Shown here piece by piece: positions 52,803-61,592 of a stretch of 64,000 nt of DNA (position 1 is the first letter of the stretch; each line of letters opens with the position of its first letter). The position numbers and the translations under genes were made by a program. The notes below the pieces were generated by a model, which was not told where the DNA came from, ran no database searches, and was given only the letters and a program-made list of their open reading frames with translations. This stretch comes from JABMMZ01 sp044341025 (lineage in GTDB: Bacteria > Bacteroidota > Bacteroidia > NS11-12g > UBA955): NCBI GenBank assembly GCA_044341025.1, contig JBIISM010000005.1:90285-154284 (forward strand), read 5' to 3'.

Positions 52803-53156
52803 GTGGACATAGAGCATTTTAGAGAATTTTGTTTAAATCTTCCGTCAGTAATTGAGGAATGTCCATTTGGTCCTGACACATTAGTCTTTAAAGTAAAAAG
52901 TAAAATATTTGCTCTTTGCAGTATTTCTAAATTTGCCGCGGTAAATTTAAAATGCGATCCTGAAAAAGCAATAGAACTAAGAGAGGAATATTCTCAAATT
53001 AGAGGCGCTTACCATATGAATAAAAAACATTGGAACAGTGTGGATGTTCTAAGCTTGCAAAATTCCTTTGTAGAAGAACTTGTTTTACATAGTTATAACT
53101 TGGTTAAATTAGGATTAAGCAAGAAAGAAAAATCTGAAATCGGGCTTGGTAATTAA
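52803..53156 (+). CDS. MmcQ/YjbR family protein
   Basis: The 117-residue protein starts with GTG (52803) because no ATG occurs before MNKKHW in the middle of the domain. Visible are FREFCLNLPSVIEECPFGPDTLVFKV, ICSISKFAAVNLKCDPEKA-type strands and YHMNKKHWNSV with the family's NKxHW motif. The fold is a DNA-binding-like (CyaY-related) alpha/beta fold of unclear function. Confidence 0.85.
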   Translation: MDIEHFREFCLNLPSVIEECPFGPDTLVFKVKSKIFALCSISKFAAVNLKCDPEKAIELREEYSQIRGAYHMNKKHWNSVDVLSLQNSFVEELVLHSYNLVKLGLSKKEKSEIGLGN

Positions 53157-53191
53157 TGAATAATGTTATAAAATTGAACAAGAAATAAACC

Positions 53192-54070
53192 ATGAGCAAG
53201 AAAGCATATATTTTTCCGGGACAAGGCGCCCAGTTCGTTGGAATGGGCAAAGATCTATATGATCAGTATGAAATCGCTAGAACTCTTTTTAATCAAGCAA
53301 ATACGATACTTGGTTTTAACATTACAGAAGAAATGTTCAATGGCACAGATGAAGGTTTAAGACAAACTAGAATTACGCAACCGGCTATTTTTCTTCATTC
53401 TGTAATTGCAGCGAAGTGCCTTGGTGAAGATTTTCAACCTAAGATGGTTGCTGGGCATAGTTTAGGTGAGTTTTCAGCTTTAGTTGCCAATGGCACTTTA
53501 GACTTCGAAGATGGACTAAAATTGGTGTATAGTAGAGCAATGGCTATGCAAGAAGCCTGTGAATTAAAGCCAAGTACTATGGCCGCTGTATTGGGATTAG
53601 ATGATCAAAAAGTCGAAGAGATTTGTGCATCAATAACTTCAGGGGTTGTTGTCCCTGCAAATTATAACTGTCCTGGTCAATTGGTGATATCAGGTGATAT
53701 TGATGCAATTAATGAAGCTTGTGAACAGTTAAAGGCGGCAGGCGCTAAACGCGCATTGGTATTACAAGTGGGTGGTGCATTCCACTCGCCTTTAATGAAG
53801 CCTGCAGAAGACAAATTGGCTACTGCTATTGAAAACACCAATTTCAAAACGCCTTTATGCCCAGTTTATCAAAATGTAAGCGCTGAACCTGAATCAGATC
53901 CAGCTGCAATAAAAAGAAATTTGTTAAAACAACTTACTGCTCCTGTGAAATGGACCCAATGTGTGCAATCTATGGTGAGAGATGGCGCCAATAGTTTCAC
54001 AGAATTAGGCCCAGGAAAAGTCCTACAGGGTTTGGTTAAAAAGATTGCTCCAACTTCAGAATTGAATTAA
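53192..54070 (+). CDS. fabD: Malonyl-CoA-acyl carrier protein transacylase
   Basis: FabD loads malonyl groups onto ACP for fatty acid synthesis. The 292-residue enzyme has FPGQGAQFVGMGKDLY at the N-terminus, the nucleophile motif AGHSLGEFSALVANG (Ser about 92), the arginine-containing YSRAMAMQEAC helix and the AFHSPLMKPAE loop with the catalytic His (about 195). It is alone; the other fab genes are not nearby. A clean terminator follows. Confidence 0.96.
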   Translation: MSKKAYIFPGQGAQFVGMGKDLYDQYEIARTLFNQANTILGFNITEEMFNGTDEGLRQTRITQPAIFLHSVIAAKCLGEDFQPKMVAGHSLGEFSALVANGTLDFEDGLKLVYSRAMAMQEACELKPSTMAAVLGLDDQKVEEICASITSGVVVPANYNCPGQLVISGDIDAINEACEQLKAAGAKRALVLQVGGAFHSPLMKPAEDKLATAIENTNFKTPLCPVYQNVSAEPESDPAAIKRNLLKQLTAPVKWTQCVQSMVRDGANSFTELGPGKVLQGLVKKIAPTSELN

Positions 54071-54090
54071 TTATTTAAATTATAAAATAG

Positions 54091-54124
54091 AAAAACCCGT
54101 GAATTATTTCACGGGTTTTTTATT
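54091..54124. terminator. Bidirectional terminator between fabD and maeB
   Basis: A 13-bp stem (AAAAACCCGTGAA / TTCACGGGTTTTT, loop TTAT) with A and T runs lies between these convergent genes. Confidence 0.9.
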
Positions 54125-54137
54125 GATTTATATCTTT

Positions 54138-56402
54138 TTATTTTTTGGCCTGTGCATCCAAAACCGCAACCGCAACCATATTGACGATTTCACGAACAGA
54201 ACTTCCCAATTGAAGGAAGTGAACAGACTTATTGAAGCCAAGTAAAACTGGACCCATGCTCTCAGCATTTCCAAAACTTTGGGCAAACTTGTATGCAATA
54301 TTGCCCGCTGCAAGGTTAGGGAAAATGAAAGTATTGACATGTTTGTCGATCAATTTACTGAAAGGGAAATTTTCTTTCATCATTTCATTGTTCATAGCAA
54401 AATTTGCTTGAATGTCGCCATCAATAACAATTTCAGGATGGTTTTTATGTAAATAGCTCACTGCGCTTGAAACTTTTTCGGGCACTTCTCCTTTAGCGCT
54501 TCCAAAGTTGCTGTAACTAAGCATAGCCATTACTGGTTTAACGCCGAGTTTTAAAACTTCAGAATGGGTCACTTTGGCTATTTCTACCAATTCATCCGCA
54601 GTAGGATTTATGTTCACTGTTGTATCCGAAAAGAAATATGGACCCTTTTTGGTCATGATAATGTACATGCCAGAAATCTTTGTAATTCCTTGTTCTTTGC
54701 CAATAATTTGCATGGCAGGTTTTAAAGATTTAGGGTAGTTTTTGGTCAATCCAGAAATGAAGGCATCACATTCGCCCTCATTAACCATCATGCAACCAAA
54801 ATAATTTCTATCGCGCATTAATTTAACTGATTCATAAATATTGACACCTTTTCTTTGTCTTTTTTCAAAAAACTTTAGGCCGTATTCTTCGCGTTTTGCA
54901 TCTTCAGTTAGGGGATCGATAATTTTAACATCACCCAAATCAATGCCATTTTCTTCCATCAGTGCTTTGATTTTTAAACTGTTACCTAAAAGTATAGGAA
55001 TAGCAATACCCTCTTCTTTTGCAATAACTGCTGCCTTAAGAATTTTTATGTTATCTGCTTCAGCGAATACAACTTGTTTAGGTTTTTGGCGTGCTTGCGT
55101 CATCATTCTACGAATGAACTTATTGTCTAAGCCCATCCTGTTTCTGAGTTCTAAGCGGTAAGCATCCCAATCTTGTATTGGATTCATAGCAACGCCGCTA
55201 TCCATGGCCGCTTTGGCAACTGCTGGGCTAACTGCTTCTATTAATCTTGGGTCAATTGGCTTTGGGATAATATAGGTTCTTCCAAACTCCAAACCAGTCT
55301 CATTGTAAGCCATCATTACCGATTCTGGAACAGGTTCTTTTGCTAATTGTGCAATGGCTTTTACTGCCGCCAATTTCATCTCTTCGTTTATTTTAGTCGC
55401 ACGCACGTCTAAGGCTCCTCTAAAAATAAAAGGAAAACCAAGAACATTGTTTACTTGATTAGGATGGTCGCTTCTGCCAGTTGCCATTATAATGTCTTCT
55501 CTAGAGGCAATGGCTAAGTCGTACGCAATTTCAGGATCAGGATTAGCCATGGCAAATACTATAGGGTCTTTAGCCATGCTTCTAATCATGTCTTGGGATA
55601 GAATATTGGCTTTGGATAATCCCACAAAAACATCTGCATTTTTTAAGGCGTCTCCTAAGGTGTTTGTTTTGGTTTCATTAACGAAAAATTGCTTGTATTC
55701 ATCAAGGTCGGTTCTTTCTTTGTTTAAAGTTCCTTTGCTGTCAAGCATGATTAAATTTTCCTTTTTAACACCAAGGGCAATAAACAACTTGCTACAGCTC
55801 ATTGCGCTAGCACCTGCACCGTTTACAACCATCTTTATTTCTGATATAGATTTGTTCACGACTTCAAGTGCGTTCAATAATGCTGCCCCACTAATAATTG
55901 CAGTACCATGCTGGTCGTCGTGCATGATCGGAATATTTAATTCATCCCTAAGCCTTCTCTCGATTTCGAAACATTCTGGCGCTTTAATGTCTTCTAGGTT
56001 TATACCCCCAAAAGTTGGTTCCATTGCTTTTACGCATTGAATAAAACTTTCAACATCTTTGGTGTTTAACTCAATATCAAAAACGTCGATGTCGGCGAAT
56101 ATTTTAAACAATACAGCTTTGCCTTCCATTACTGGTTTTGATGCTTCAGCACCGATGTCTCCTAAACCAAGCACAGCAGTGCCATTGCTTATTACTGCAA
56201 CCAAGTTGCCTTTGGCTGTATATTTATAGACATCGCTAGGGTTCTCGGCTATTTTTAAACAAGGCTCAGCAACACCGGGTGAGTAGGCTAAACTAAGATC
56301 TCTTTTTGTTTGAGTTGGTTTGGTTGATATTACCTCAATTTTACCAGGTCTGCCCATGCTGTGGTAATCAAGGGCATCTTTTTGAAGTTTTGAAATTGTC
56401 AT
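54138..56402 (-). CDS. maeB: NADP-dependent malic enzyme with phosphotransacetylase-like domain
   Basis: MaeB decarboxylates malate to pyruvate with NADP+. The ATG at 56402 gives the usual start MTISKLQKDALDYH; an open frame back to TTG 56441 adds a short unlikely tail. The 754 residues show the malic part (SKPVMEGKAVLF, HDDQHGTAIISGAALLNAL, VNGAGASAMSCSKLF for the nucleotide fold) and a C-terminal phosphotransacetylase-like domain (about 430-754), as in proteobacterial MaeB. The PTA-like domain is probably regulatory and not catalytic. Confidence 0.95.
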   Translation of the reverse strand: MTISKLQKDALDYHSMGRPGKIEVISTKPTQTKRDLSLAYSPGVAEPCLKIAENPSDVYKYTAKGNLVAVISNGTAVLGLGDIGAEASKPVMEGKAVLFKIFADIDVFDIELNTKDVESFIQCVKAMEPTFGGINLEDIKAPECFEIERRLRDELNIPIMHDDQHGTAIISGAALLNALEVVNKSISEIKMVVNGAGASAMSCSKLFIALGVKKENLIMLDSKGTLNKERTDLDEYKQFFVNETKTNTLGDALKNADVFVGLSKANILSQDMIRSMAKDPIVFAMANPDPEIAYDLAIASREDIIMATGRSDHPNQVNNVLGFPFIFRGALDVRATKINEEMKLAAVKAIAQLAKEPVPESVMMAYNETGLEFGRTYIIPKPIDPRLIEAVSPAVAKAAMDSGVAMNPIQDWDAYRLELRNRMGLDNKFIRRMMTQARQKPKQVVFAEADNIKILKAAVIAKEEGIAIPILLGNSLKIKALMEENGIDLGDVKIIDPLTEDAKREEYGLKFFEKRQRKGVNIYESVKLMRDRNYFGCMMVNEGECDAFISGLTKNYPKSLKPAMQIIGKEQGITKISGMYIIMTKKGPYFFSDTTVNINPTADELVEIAKVTHSEVLKLGVKPVMAMLSYSNFGSAKGEVPEKVSSAVSYLHKNHPEIVIDGDIQANFAMNNEMMKENFPFSKLIDKHVNTFIFPNLAAGNIAYKFAQSFGNAESMGPVLLGFNKSVHFLQLGSSVREIVNMVAVAVLDAQAKK

Positions 56403-56608
56403 AATGCCCCGCGAAGTAACAACTAATTTCGAGAAATTCAACTGTTAAATATAAGTACTTGCCTTCAATACAAGTGCCTTAGTCGACTTTAACGCTTGAT
56501 TTGGAAGATTGTGGAAAGTAAATAAAAAAAAAGGGCGTAATTAGCGAACTAAATCACCAAGATATGTTATCAAAACTTATATTGTGTGTTCTTGTAGCAA
56601 AAAAATAA

Positions 56609-57028
56609 ATGGATCAAAATAACAGCATAGAATCAAGTAAGGCTCCAGAGCCAGTAGGATTATACCCTCATGCAAAAAGGGTTGGGAATTTATTGTTTTT
56701 AAGTGGAGTTGGTCCAAGAGAACGCGGAACCAAAGTAATTCCCGGCGTTGAACTAGATGAAAATAGAAATATCATTAGCTATGACATAGCCAAACAATGC
56801 CATAGTGTTTTTCAAAATATCAAATACATCCTAGAGGATTCAGGAAGCAGTTGGGATAAGATAGTTGATGTAACGGTATTTCTTACCAATATGAAAGATG
56901 ATTTTCCGATTTACAATAAAATTTGGGCAGAGTATTTTTCTGAAAACCCGCCTTGTCGGACAACTTTGGAGATTAATTGCCTACCAACGCCTATAGGAAT
57001 TGAATTGAAAGTAATCGCAACGATCTAG
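56609..57028 (+). CDS. RidA/YjgF family protein
   Basis: The 139-residue protein belongs to the RidA superfamily, whose best-known members hydrolyse reactive enamines and imines made by PLP enzymes. Visible are PVGLYPHAKRVGNLLFLSGVG, NIKYILEDSGSSWDKIVDVTVFLTNMKD and PCRTTLEINCLP with the conserved Arg. The segment near the catalytic Arg fits RidA, and the length is slightly above average. It is alone, abuts cdsA end to end, and the 5' region has no clear promoter box. Confidence 0.85.
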   Translation: MDQNNSIESSKAPEPVGLYPHAKRVGNLLFLSGVGPRERGTKVIPGVELDENRNIISYDIAKQCHSVFQNIKYILEDSGSSWDKIVDVTVFLTNMKDDFPIYNKIWAEYFSENPPCRTTLEINCLPTPIGIELKVIATI

Positions 57029-57841
57029 TTACAGCAGCAAATAATAGCAAAGGGCCGTAAAAGGCAGCGAAATCAAAAGAGCATCAAATCGATCTAATAT
57101 GCCACCATGGCCTGGTAAAACATTGCCAGAATCTTTTATTTCAAATTCTCTTTTTAGCATACTTTCTACCAAATCACCCAAGGTGCCGAACACCACACTG
57201 CATAGCGCAACCGTTAAGTTAACATGCATGGGGATGTGGAAATAATGCGCTAACACGGTAGAAAAACCGCAGGTTAATACCAAGCCTCCTATAAAGCCTT
57301 CCCATGTTTTGCCAGGAGAAACAGCTTCAAACATTTTGTTTTTGCCAAATAATTTGCCGCTAACGTAGGCAAAGGTATCACTGCACCATATGAGGACAAA
57401 TAAATTTAGGGCCAATAAGGGCATAAAGACAGTTTGCGGCGATTCGGGGCTTGCCTCTTGGTGAAATGCGCTTAGAAAGAAAAACAGCAAGGGAAAAGCG
57501 ATATAAAATAGCCCAGAGAATAAATAGGCCAATGATTTCCATTCTCTATTTTTTGAAAACAGAACACTAAAGGTAGCCAAAGGAAATATAATGGGCAATA
57601 AATAAACCACCCAATCACTAAACCAATATTTGAGGCAAACGATGCCAAGTCCTATAAATACAAAGATTGCCTGTGAGTAGTGAAACAATCCTTTGAAAAC
57701 TATTTTGTAATATTCAAACAAACCGAAGGCGCAAATTGCACACAATAAAATCAGAAAACTATATTCATTGTATAGGGTTAGACCGCAAATGCCACCTACA
57801 AAGAACACACCAGTGATAGCCCTTTGCCAAAAATTATTCAT
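57029..57841 (-). CDS. cdsA: Phosphatidate cytidylyltransferase
   Basis: CdsA makes CDP-diacylglycerol, the branch point of phospholipid synthesis. The 270-residue protein has about eight membrane helices, SPGKTWEGFIGGL near residue 165 and the family signature around MLKREFEIKDSGNVLPGHGG with the terminal ILDRFD. Its start overlaps the end of the CPBP protease gene by 8 bases, so they are co-translated. The other phospholipid gene, pssA, lies far away in the window. Confidence 0.96.
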   Translation of the reverse strand: MNNFWQRAITGVFFVGGICGLTLYNEYSFLILLCAICAFGLFEYYKIVFKGLFHYSQAIFVFIGLGIVCLKYWFSDWVVYLLPIIFPLATFSVLFSKNREWKSLAYLFSGLFYIAFPLLFFFLSAFHQEASPESPQTVFMPLLALNLFVLIWCSDTFAYVSGKLFGKNKMFEAVSPGKTWEGFIGGLVLTCGFSTVLAHYFHIPMHVNLTVALCSVVFGTLGDLVESMLKREFEIKDSGNVLPGHGGILDRFDALLISLPFTALCYYLLL

Positions 57842-58748
57842 GTTTATGGTTTAATTTATGTTGTTGAATAATGAAAATAAATATAGAAACAATAATGCCT
57901 AAAAACAGAAAAAAGGACAACATGTTTGGAGCAAATTTATCTTCGACTACTTGTTTAGCTATCCCTGAATTGTTTTGATAATAGTAAGCAAAAATTGCAA
58001 GCGAGTTGTTTAGAAAATGTATGAGTATATTGGTGTAGATGCTTTTGGTGTAATAAAATAGATAACCAAGCACCAGGGCAAGAAACATCATGGGCATAAT
58101 TTGGTCAATATTTAAATGCACCAGAGCAAAGGTTAAGCTGCATAACCAAATGCCAACATGGTGGTTTTTGAAAAACCCACTAAATAAAGGTTGTAAAGTG
58201 CCCCTGAAAAATATTTCTTCAAATAAAGCAGGGAACAGAGCTATACAAATGATGTTAACGAACAAATCTAAATTGGTGTTCATTTGTAACATATTCTCGA
58301 GCATCTTTGCTGAATTTGCTGAATTGAAAAACGACCTAATAGAATCAGGTATTGGGAGCCTCTCGTTTAAATTCAATAAATAGGCTGAAACAACAACCGC
58401 GGAAATAAATAAAACGGGTAATAGCAACCAAATAAAGCGAACCTTGGGCATTTGGAATTTCCATAATGAATTAACTTTATATGAACGCACTTTTGTAAAT
58501 AGAAATGCAGAAACCACCCAAGCACCAAATGTCGCAAATGCATTATAAAACTTCAGAAATCCAATATTGGACGCATCTGAAGTATTGCCTAAAAGATTTA
58601 ATATGTCCGATAATGGAATGTGAAATAACGCGGAGCTTAATAAGGCACCTAATAAACTAAAAACAATAGCGCTAAGCAATAACAAGCCAATTAATATTAA
58701 AATATCGGCAAAGTATTGTATTCTATTCTGTTCGTTGTAATTTTGCAA
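57834..58748 (-). CDS. CPBP family intramembrane metalloprotease
   Basis: The 304-residue protein has about eight membrane helices and the CPBP motifs: EEIFFRG (about 178), FALVHLN (about 212) and HFLNNS (about 250). These carry the conserved Glu pair, His and Asn/His residues that bind metal in the Rce1-type group. The start is TTG at 58748 because no ATG is available before the first helix. Related bacterial CPBP proteins take part in bacteriocin self-immunity, but most have unknown substrates. Overlap with cdsA suggests a housekeeping role. Confidence 0.85.
   Translation of the reverse strand: MQNYNEQNRIQYFADILILIGLLLLSAIVFSLLGALLSSALFHIPLSDILNLLGNTSDASNIGFLKFYNAFATFGAWVVSAFLFTKVRSYKVNSLWKFQMPKVRFIWLLLPVLFISAVVVSAYLLNLNERLPIPDSIRSFFNSANSAKMLENMLQMNTNLDLFVNIICIALFPALFEEIFFRGTLQPLFSGFFKNHHVGIWLCSLTFALVHLNIDQIMPMMFLALVLGYLFYYTKSIYTNILIHFLNNSLAIFAYYYQNNSGIAKQVVEDKFAPNMLSFFLFLGIIVSIFIFIIQQHKLNHKHE
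58715..58745 (+). promoter_or_regulatory. Promoter of dusB
   Basis: ATTG (58715-58718), 19-base spacer, TAATTTTG (58738-58745) match the -33/-7 consensus with one mismatch. The region also holds the start of the divergent CPBP gene. Predicted leader to the dusB TTG at 58776 is about 26 bases. Confidence 0.65.
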
Positions 58749-58775
58749 ATTGTTTATATTTTAAAAAATGCAAAT

Positions 58776-59768
58776 TTGGTAAAAATTGGTGATATATCAT
58801 TAGGAAATTTTCCTTTACTGTTGGCGCCTATGGAGGATGTTAGTGATCCTCCGTTCAGGTACTTATGTAAAAAACATGGTGCAGACTTGATGTACACTGA
58901 GTTTATTAGTTCAGAAGGTCTAATTAGGGATGCCGTAAAATCGCGGCAAAAACTGGATATATTTGACCATGAAAGGCCCATCGGGATACAGATTTTTGGC
59001 GGTGATGAAGAAGCTATGGCATTAGCAACCAAAATTGTTGATGCGACCCAGCCTGATTTGGTGGATATAAATTTTGGATGTCCAGTTAAGAAAGTTGTTT
59101 GTAAAGGTGCAGGCGCTGCTGTTTTAAAAGATATCCCATTAATGATAAGGTTAACCGAAGCCGTTGTTAGGTCAACAAATTTGCCGGTAACTGTAAAAAC
59201 AAGGTTAGGTTGGGACGAGAAAACCAAAAACATTGAAGAGGTTGCCGAGCGCTTGCAAGATGTTGGTGTGAAAGCATTGTCTATTCACGGCAGAACCAGA
59301 ACCCAATTGTACAAAGGCGAAGCTGATTGGACCCTTATAGCCAAAGTAAAGAACAATCCGAGAATTACCATTCCGATATTTGGAAACGGAGATGTAACCA
59401 CCCCTGAGAAGGCTTTGGATTACAAAAATAGATTCGGTGTTGATGGCATAATGATTGGCCGCGCTGCCATAGGACATCCTTGGGTGTTTAGAGAAATCAA
59501 ACATTTTTTGAGCACTGGCGAACATATGGCTGGGCCAAGCTTTGAAGAACGCGTCGAAGCGTGTAAAATCCATTTGCAAAAGTCGGTTGAATGGAAAAGT
59601 GAAATACTAGCCATCAATGAAATGAAAAGGCACTATTCTAATTATTTCAAGGGCATACCCAATTTTAAAGCCTATCGAACGGCTTTGGTATGCAGCAACA
59701 ATCTAAATGAAATATACGATTTGCTAGAAGTAATAAGGGAGAAGAAGTTTGAATTGATTGAAGACTAA
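58776..59768 (+). CDS. dusB: tRNA-dihydrouridine synthase
   Basis: Dus enzymes reduce uridines in the tRNA D-loop with FMN and NADPH. The 330-residue product has APMEDVSDPPFR at the N-terminus, NFGCPVKKVVCKGAGAA with the catalytic Cys, VKTRLGWDEKTKN, SIHGRTRTQLYKGEADW and FGNGDVTTPEKA. The start is taken at TTG 58776 because the family begins LKIGxI; the longer frame from 58716 would include the promoter. This is another non-ATG start. Confidence 0.92.
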   Translation: MVKIGDISLGNFPLLLAPMEDVSDPPFRYLCKKHGADLMYTEFISSEGLIRDAVKSRQKLDIFDHERPIGIQIFGGDEEAMALATKIVDATQPDLVDINFGCPVKKVVCKGAGAAVLKDIPLMIRLTEAVVRSTNLPVTVKTRLGWDEKTKNIEEVAERLQDVGVKALSIHGRTRTQLYKGEADWTLIAKVKNNPRITIPIFGNGDVTTPEKALDYKNRFGVDGIMIGRAAIGHPWVFREIKHFLSTGEHMAGPSFEERVEACKIHLQKSVEWKSEILAINEMKRHYSNYFKGIPNFKAYRTALVCSNNLNEIYDLLEVIREKKFELIED

Positions 59769-60418
59769 AGTTTTCGGATCATCATAATTCCATCTCTAAT
59801 TGGCATGAGAATGTTTTCAACTCTTGGATCATTTTGAACCATGCTGTTAAATTCATTTAATAAAATCGTGTCTTTATCCGTGTCTAATTCACTTTGGTCA
59901 ATTATTTTACCACTCCATAATACATTGTCTGCCATGATTAATCCACCGCTGGCCATTTTGTCGATGCATAAATTATAGTAATTGATATAGTCAGCTTTTT
60001 CTGCATCCATCCAAACAATATTCCAATACGGCACCTTTGTATTTAATTGTTCGATTAGCTCAATTGCATTGCCGTGCAGAGCGGTTATTTTGTTTGATAA
60101 GTTAGCTTTAGCAAAGAAATCTTGAGCAACTGCTATGGCTTCATCGTTGCGGTCAATTGTATAAAGATGTCCATTGGCAGTTAAACCTTCGGCTAGGCAT
60201 AGGGCAGAGTAACCCGTGTATGTTCCAATGTCTAAAATATAATCAGGCTTTATTAACTGACTCATTAGCGCGAGAAACCTGCCTTGTAAATGGCCACTGA
60301 GCATTCTTGGTTTTAAGAGATTGCTGTGGGTGTAACGGTTTAGTTGGTATAAATAAGAAGGCTCCTCAGAGGTATGGTCCTCTGCATATTTTACAATGTT
60401 TGAATCAATAAAATCCAT
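59765..60418 (-). CDS. O-methyltransferase (class I, catechol/caffeoyl-CoA type)
   Basis: The 217-residue enzyme uses SAM: the binding loop ILDIGTYTGYSALCLAEGL is near residue 60. IVWMDAEKADYINYYNLC with the metal-binding Asp and NVLWSGKIID follow, as in the O-methyltransferase family 3. Substrates in bacteria are mostly unknown small phenols or acyl-CoA esters. A TTAATTTG -7-like box lies 4 bases before its ATG. It converges with dusB, overlapping by 4 bases. Confidence 0.85.
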   Translation of the reverse strand: MDFIDSNIVKYAEDHTSEEPSYLYQLNRYTHSNLLKPRMLSGHLQGRFLALMSQLIKPDYILDIGTYTGYSALCLAEGLTANGHLYTIDRNDEAIAVAQDFFAKANLSNKITALHGNAIELIEQLNTKVPYWNIVWMDAEKADYINYYNLCIDKMASGGLIMADNVLWSGKIIDQSELDTDKDTILLNEFNSMVQNDPRVENILMPIRDGIMMIRKL

Positions 60419-60762
60419 GCTGCAAATTAATGTATATTTCCTGAATGAATTGCCTAAAAGGATGATTGAAAATTTCCTTCAATATTTTTCCGCTGAAATC
60501 AGTAAATGAGACTATGGTATTGCAAAGCTCTAGTAATTATTTACCGAACCTACCATAATAAAAATTATCGATTAAAACAAGTTTTATTTTTAACACTAAA
60601 TAGGATGTGTTGGGGTATAACTCACTTTATTATATATATACAATAGATATAGTTGTGGCAAAGGTTTCGGAACTATTTTTATAAATATATTAAGTTATAT
60701 TTCATAATATAAGAAAAAATTGTATTATCTTTGTAATAGAAAATTCCCAACCAACAACGAAT
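60419..60762. other. 344-base AT-rich gap between the O-methyltransferase and GT5 genes
   Basis: No ORF, repeat or RNA could be recognised here. On the left it holds the TTAATTTG box (60423-60430, minus strand) of the O-methyltransferase. On the right it holds the TATCTTTG box of the GT5 gene (60726-60733). The middle is simple AT-rich sequence including a TATATATATA-like stretch near 60632. Confidence 0.5.
60726..60733 (+). promoter_or_regulatory. -7 box (TATCTTTG) of the GT5 gene
   Basis: This is a full TAnnTTTG match. The predicted start site leaves a leader of about 25 bases before the ATG at 60763. No -33 TTTG at a normal distance is seen. Confidence 0.5.
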
Positions 60763-61575
60763 ATGAGCAATTTCAAAAAAAGAGTATTATTCGTGTCATC
60801 GGAAATGACACCATTCCTTAACGAGTCACCAGTAGCAACAGTGTCACGGTTTCTTCCCCAAGCCATTCAAGAAAAAGACCATGAAATTAGGGTCTTAGTT
60901 CCTAGATTTGGTGTAATTAACGAACGTCGCAACAGATTGCATGAAGTTGTTAGATTGTCTGGTATCAATATTTCTATAGATGATAAAGACAATCCTCTAA
61001 TGATTAAGGTAGCTTCTATTCCTGAAGCTAGAATGCAGGTTTACTTTTTAGACAATGAAGATTATTTCCACCGTAAATTTATTTACACAGATGAAAAGAA
61101 TAAATTCTTTGACGACAACGACGAGCGTGTAATATTCTTTTGTAAAGGTGTATTAGAAACGGTTAAGAAACTAGGTTGGGCCCCAGACATTATTCATTGC
61201 CAAGGTTGGATGACAAGCTTGATCCCTGTTTATTTAAAGACTATCTACAAAGATGAGCCGGTTTTCAAAAATGCAAAAGTGGTTTATTCAATATTCGAAA
61301 ACGAATTCAAAGAAGACCTAGGTAAGGATTTTGCTAGAAAAGCGTCTTTAAATGAAATTGAAGACAAACATTTAGAAACTTATGCCAAGGGCGACAATAA
61401 GAGTTTACATATGGGTGGAATTAAAAATGCGGATGCGGTAGTTGATTGCACCACCAATTTAGATCCTGAATATGCTAAGATGTTTAAAGCAAAACCAAGT
61501 ATGACCCATGATAGCGATAATTTGGGCGAAAAATATGGCGCTTTTTACGAACAGTTAATGGCATCTGCAAAATAA
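60763..61575 (+). CDS. GT5-type glycogen/starch synthase N-terminal domain protein
   Basis: The 270-residue protein corresponds to only the N-terminal Rossmann half of a GT5 synthase: RVLFVSSEMTPF at the start, the IRVLVPRFG strand and PDIIHCQGWMTSLIPVYLK with His-Cys-Gln-Gly-Trp. The C-terminal nucleotide-sugar-binding half (normally another 200 or more residues) is absent, and the frame closes with a normal stop followed directly by a DUF4270 gene. Such stand-alone N-domains are frequent in Bacteroidota and are often annotated as glycogen synthase. Catalysis is doubtful; a regulatory or structural role is as likely. Confidence 0.8.
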   Translation: MSNFKKRVLFVSSEMTPFLNESPVATVSRFLPQAIQEKDHEIRVLVPRFGVINERRNRLHEVVRLSGINISIDDKDNPLMIKVASIPEARMQVYFLDNEDYFHRKFIYTDEKNKFFDDNDERVIFFCKGVLETVKKLGWAPDIIHCQGWMTSLIPVYLKTIYKDEPVFKNAKVVYSIFENEFKEDLGKDFARKASLNEIEDKHLETYAKGDNKSLHMGGIKNADAVVDCTTNLDPEYAKMFKAKPSMTHDSDNLGEKYGAFYEQLMASAK

Positions 61576-61579
61576 TCAG

Positions 61580-61587
61580 TTATTTTG
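61580..61587 (+). promoter_or_regulatory. -7 box (TTATTTTG) 5 nt before the GTG of the DUF4270 gene
   Basis: A near match to TAnnTTTG ending 5 bases before the GTG at 61593. It overlaps the stop region of the GT5 gene. If used, the DUF4270 mRNA would begin at its start codon. Confidence 0.35.
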
Positions 61588-61592
61588 CGTTC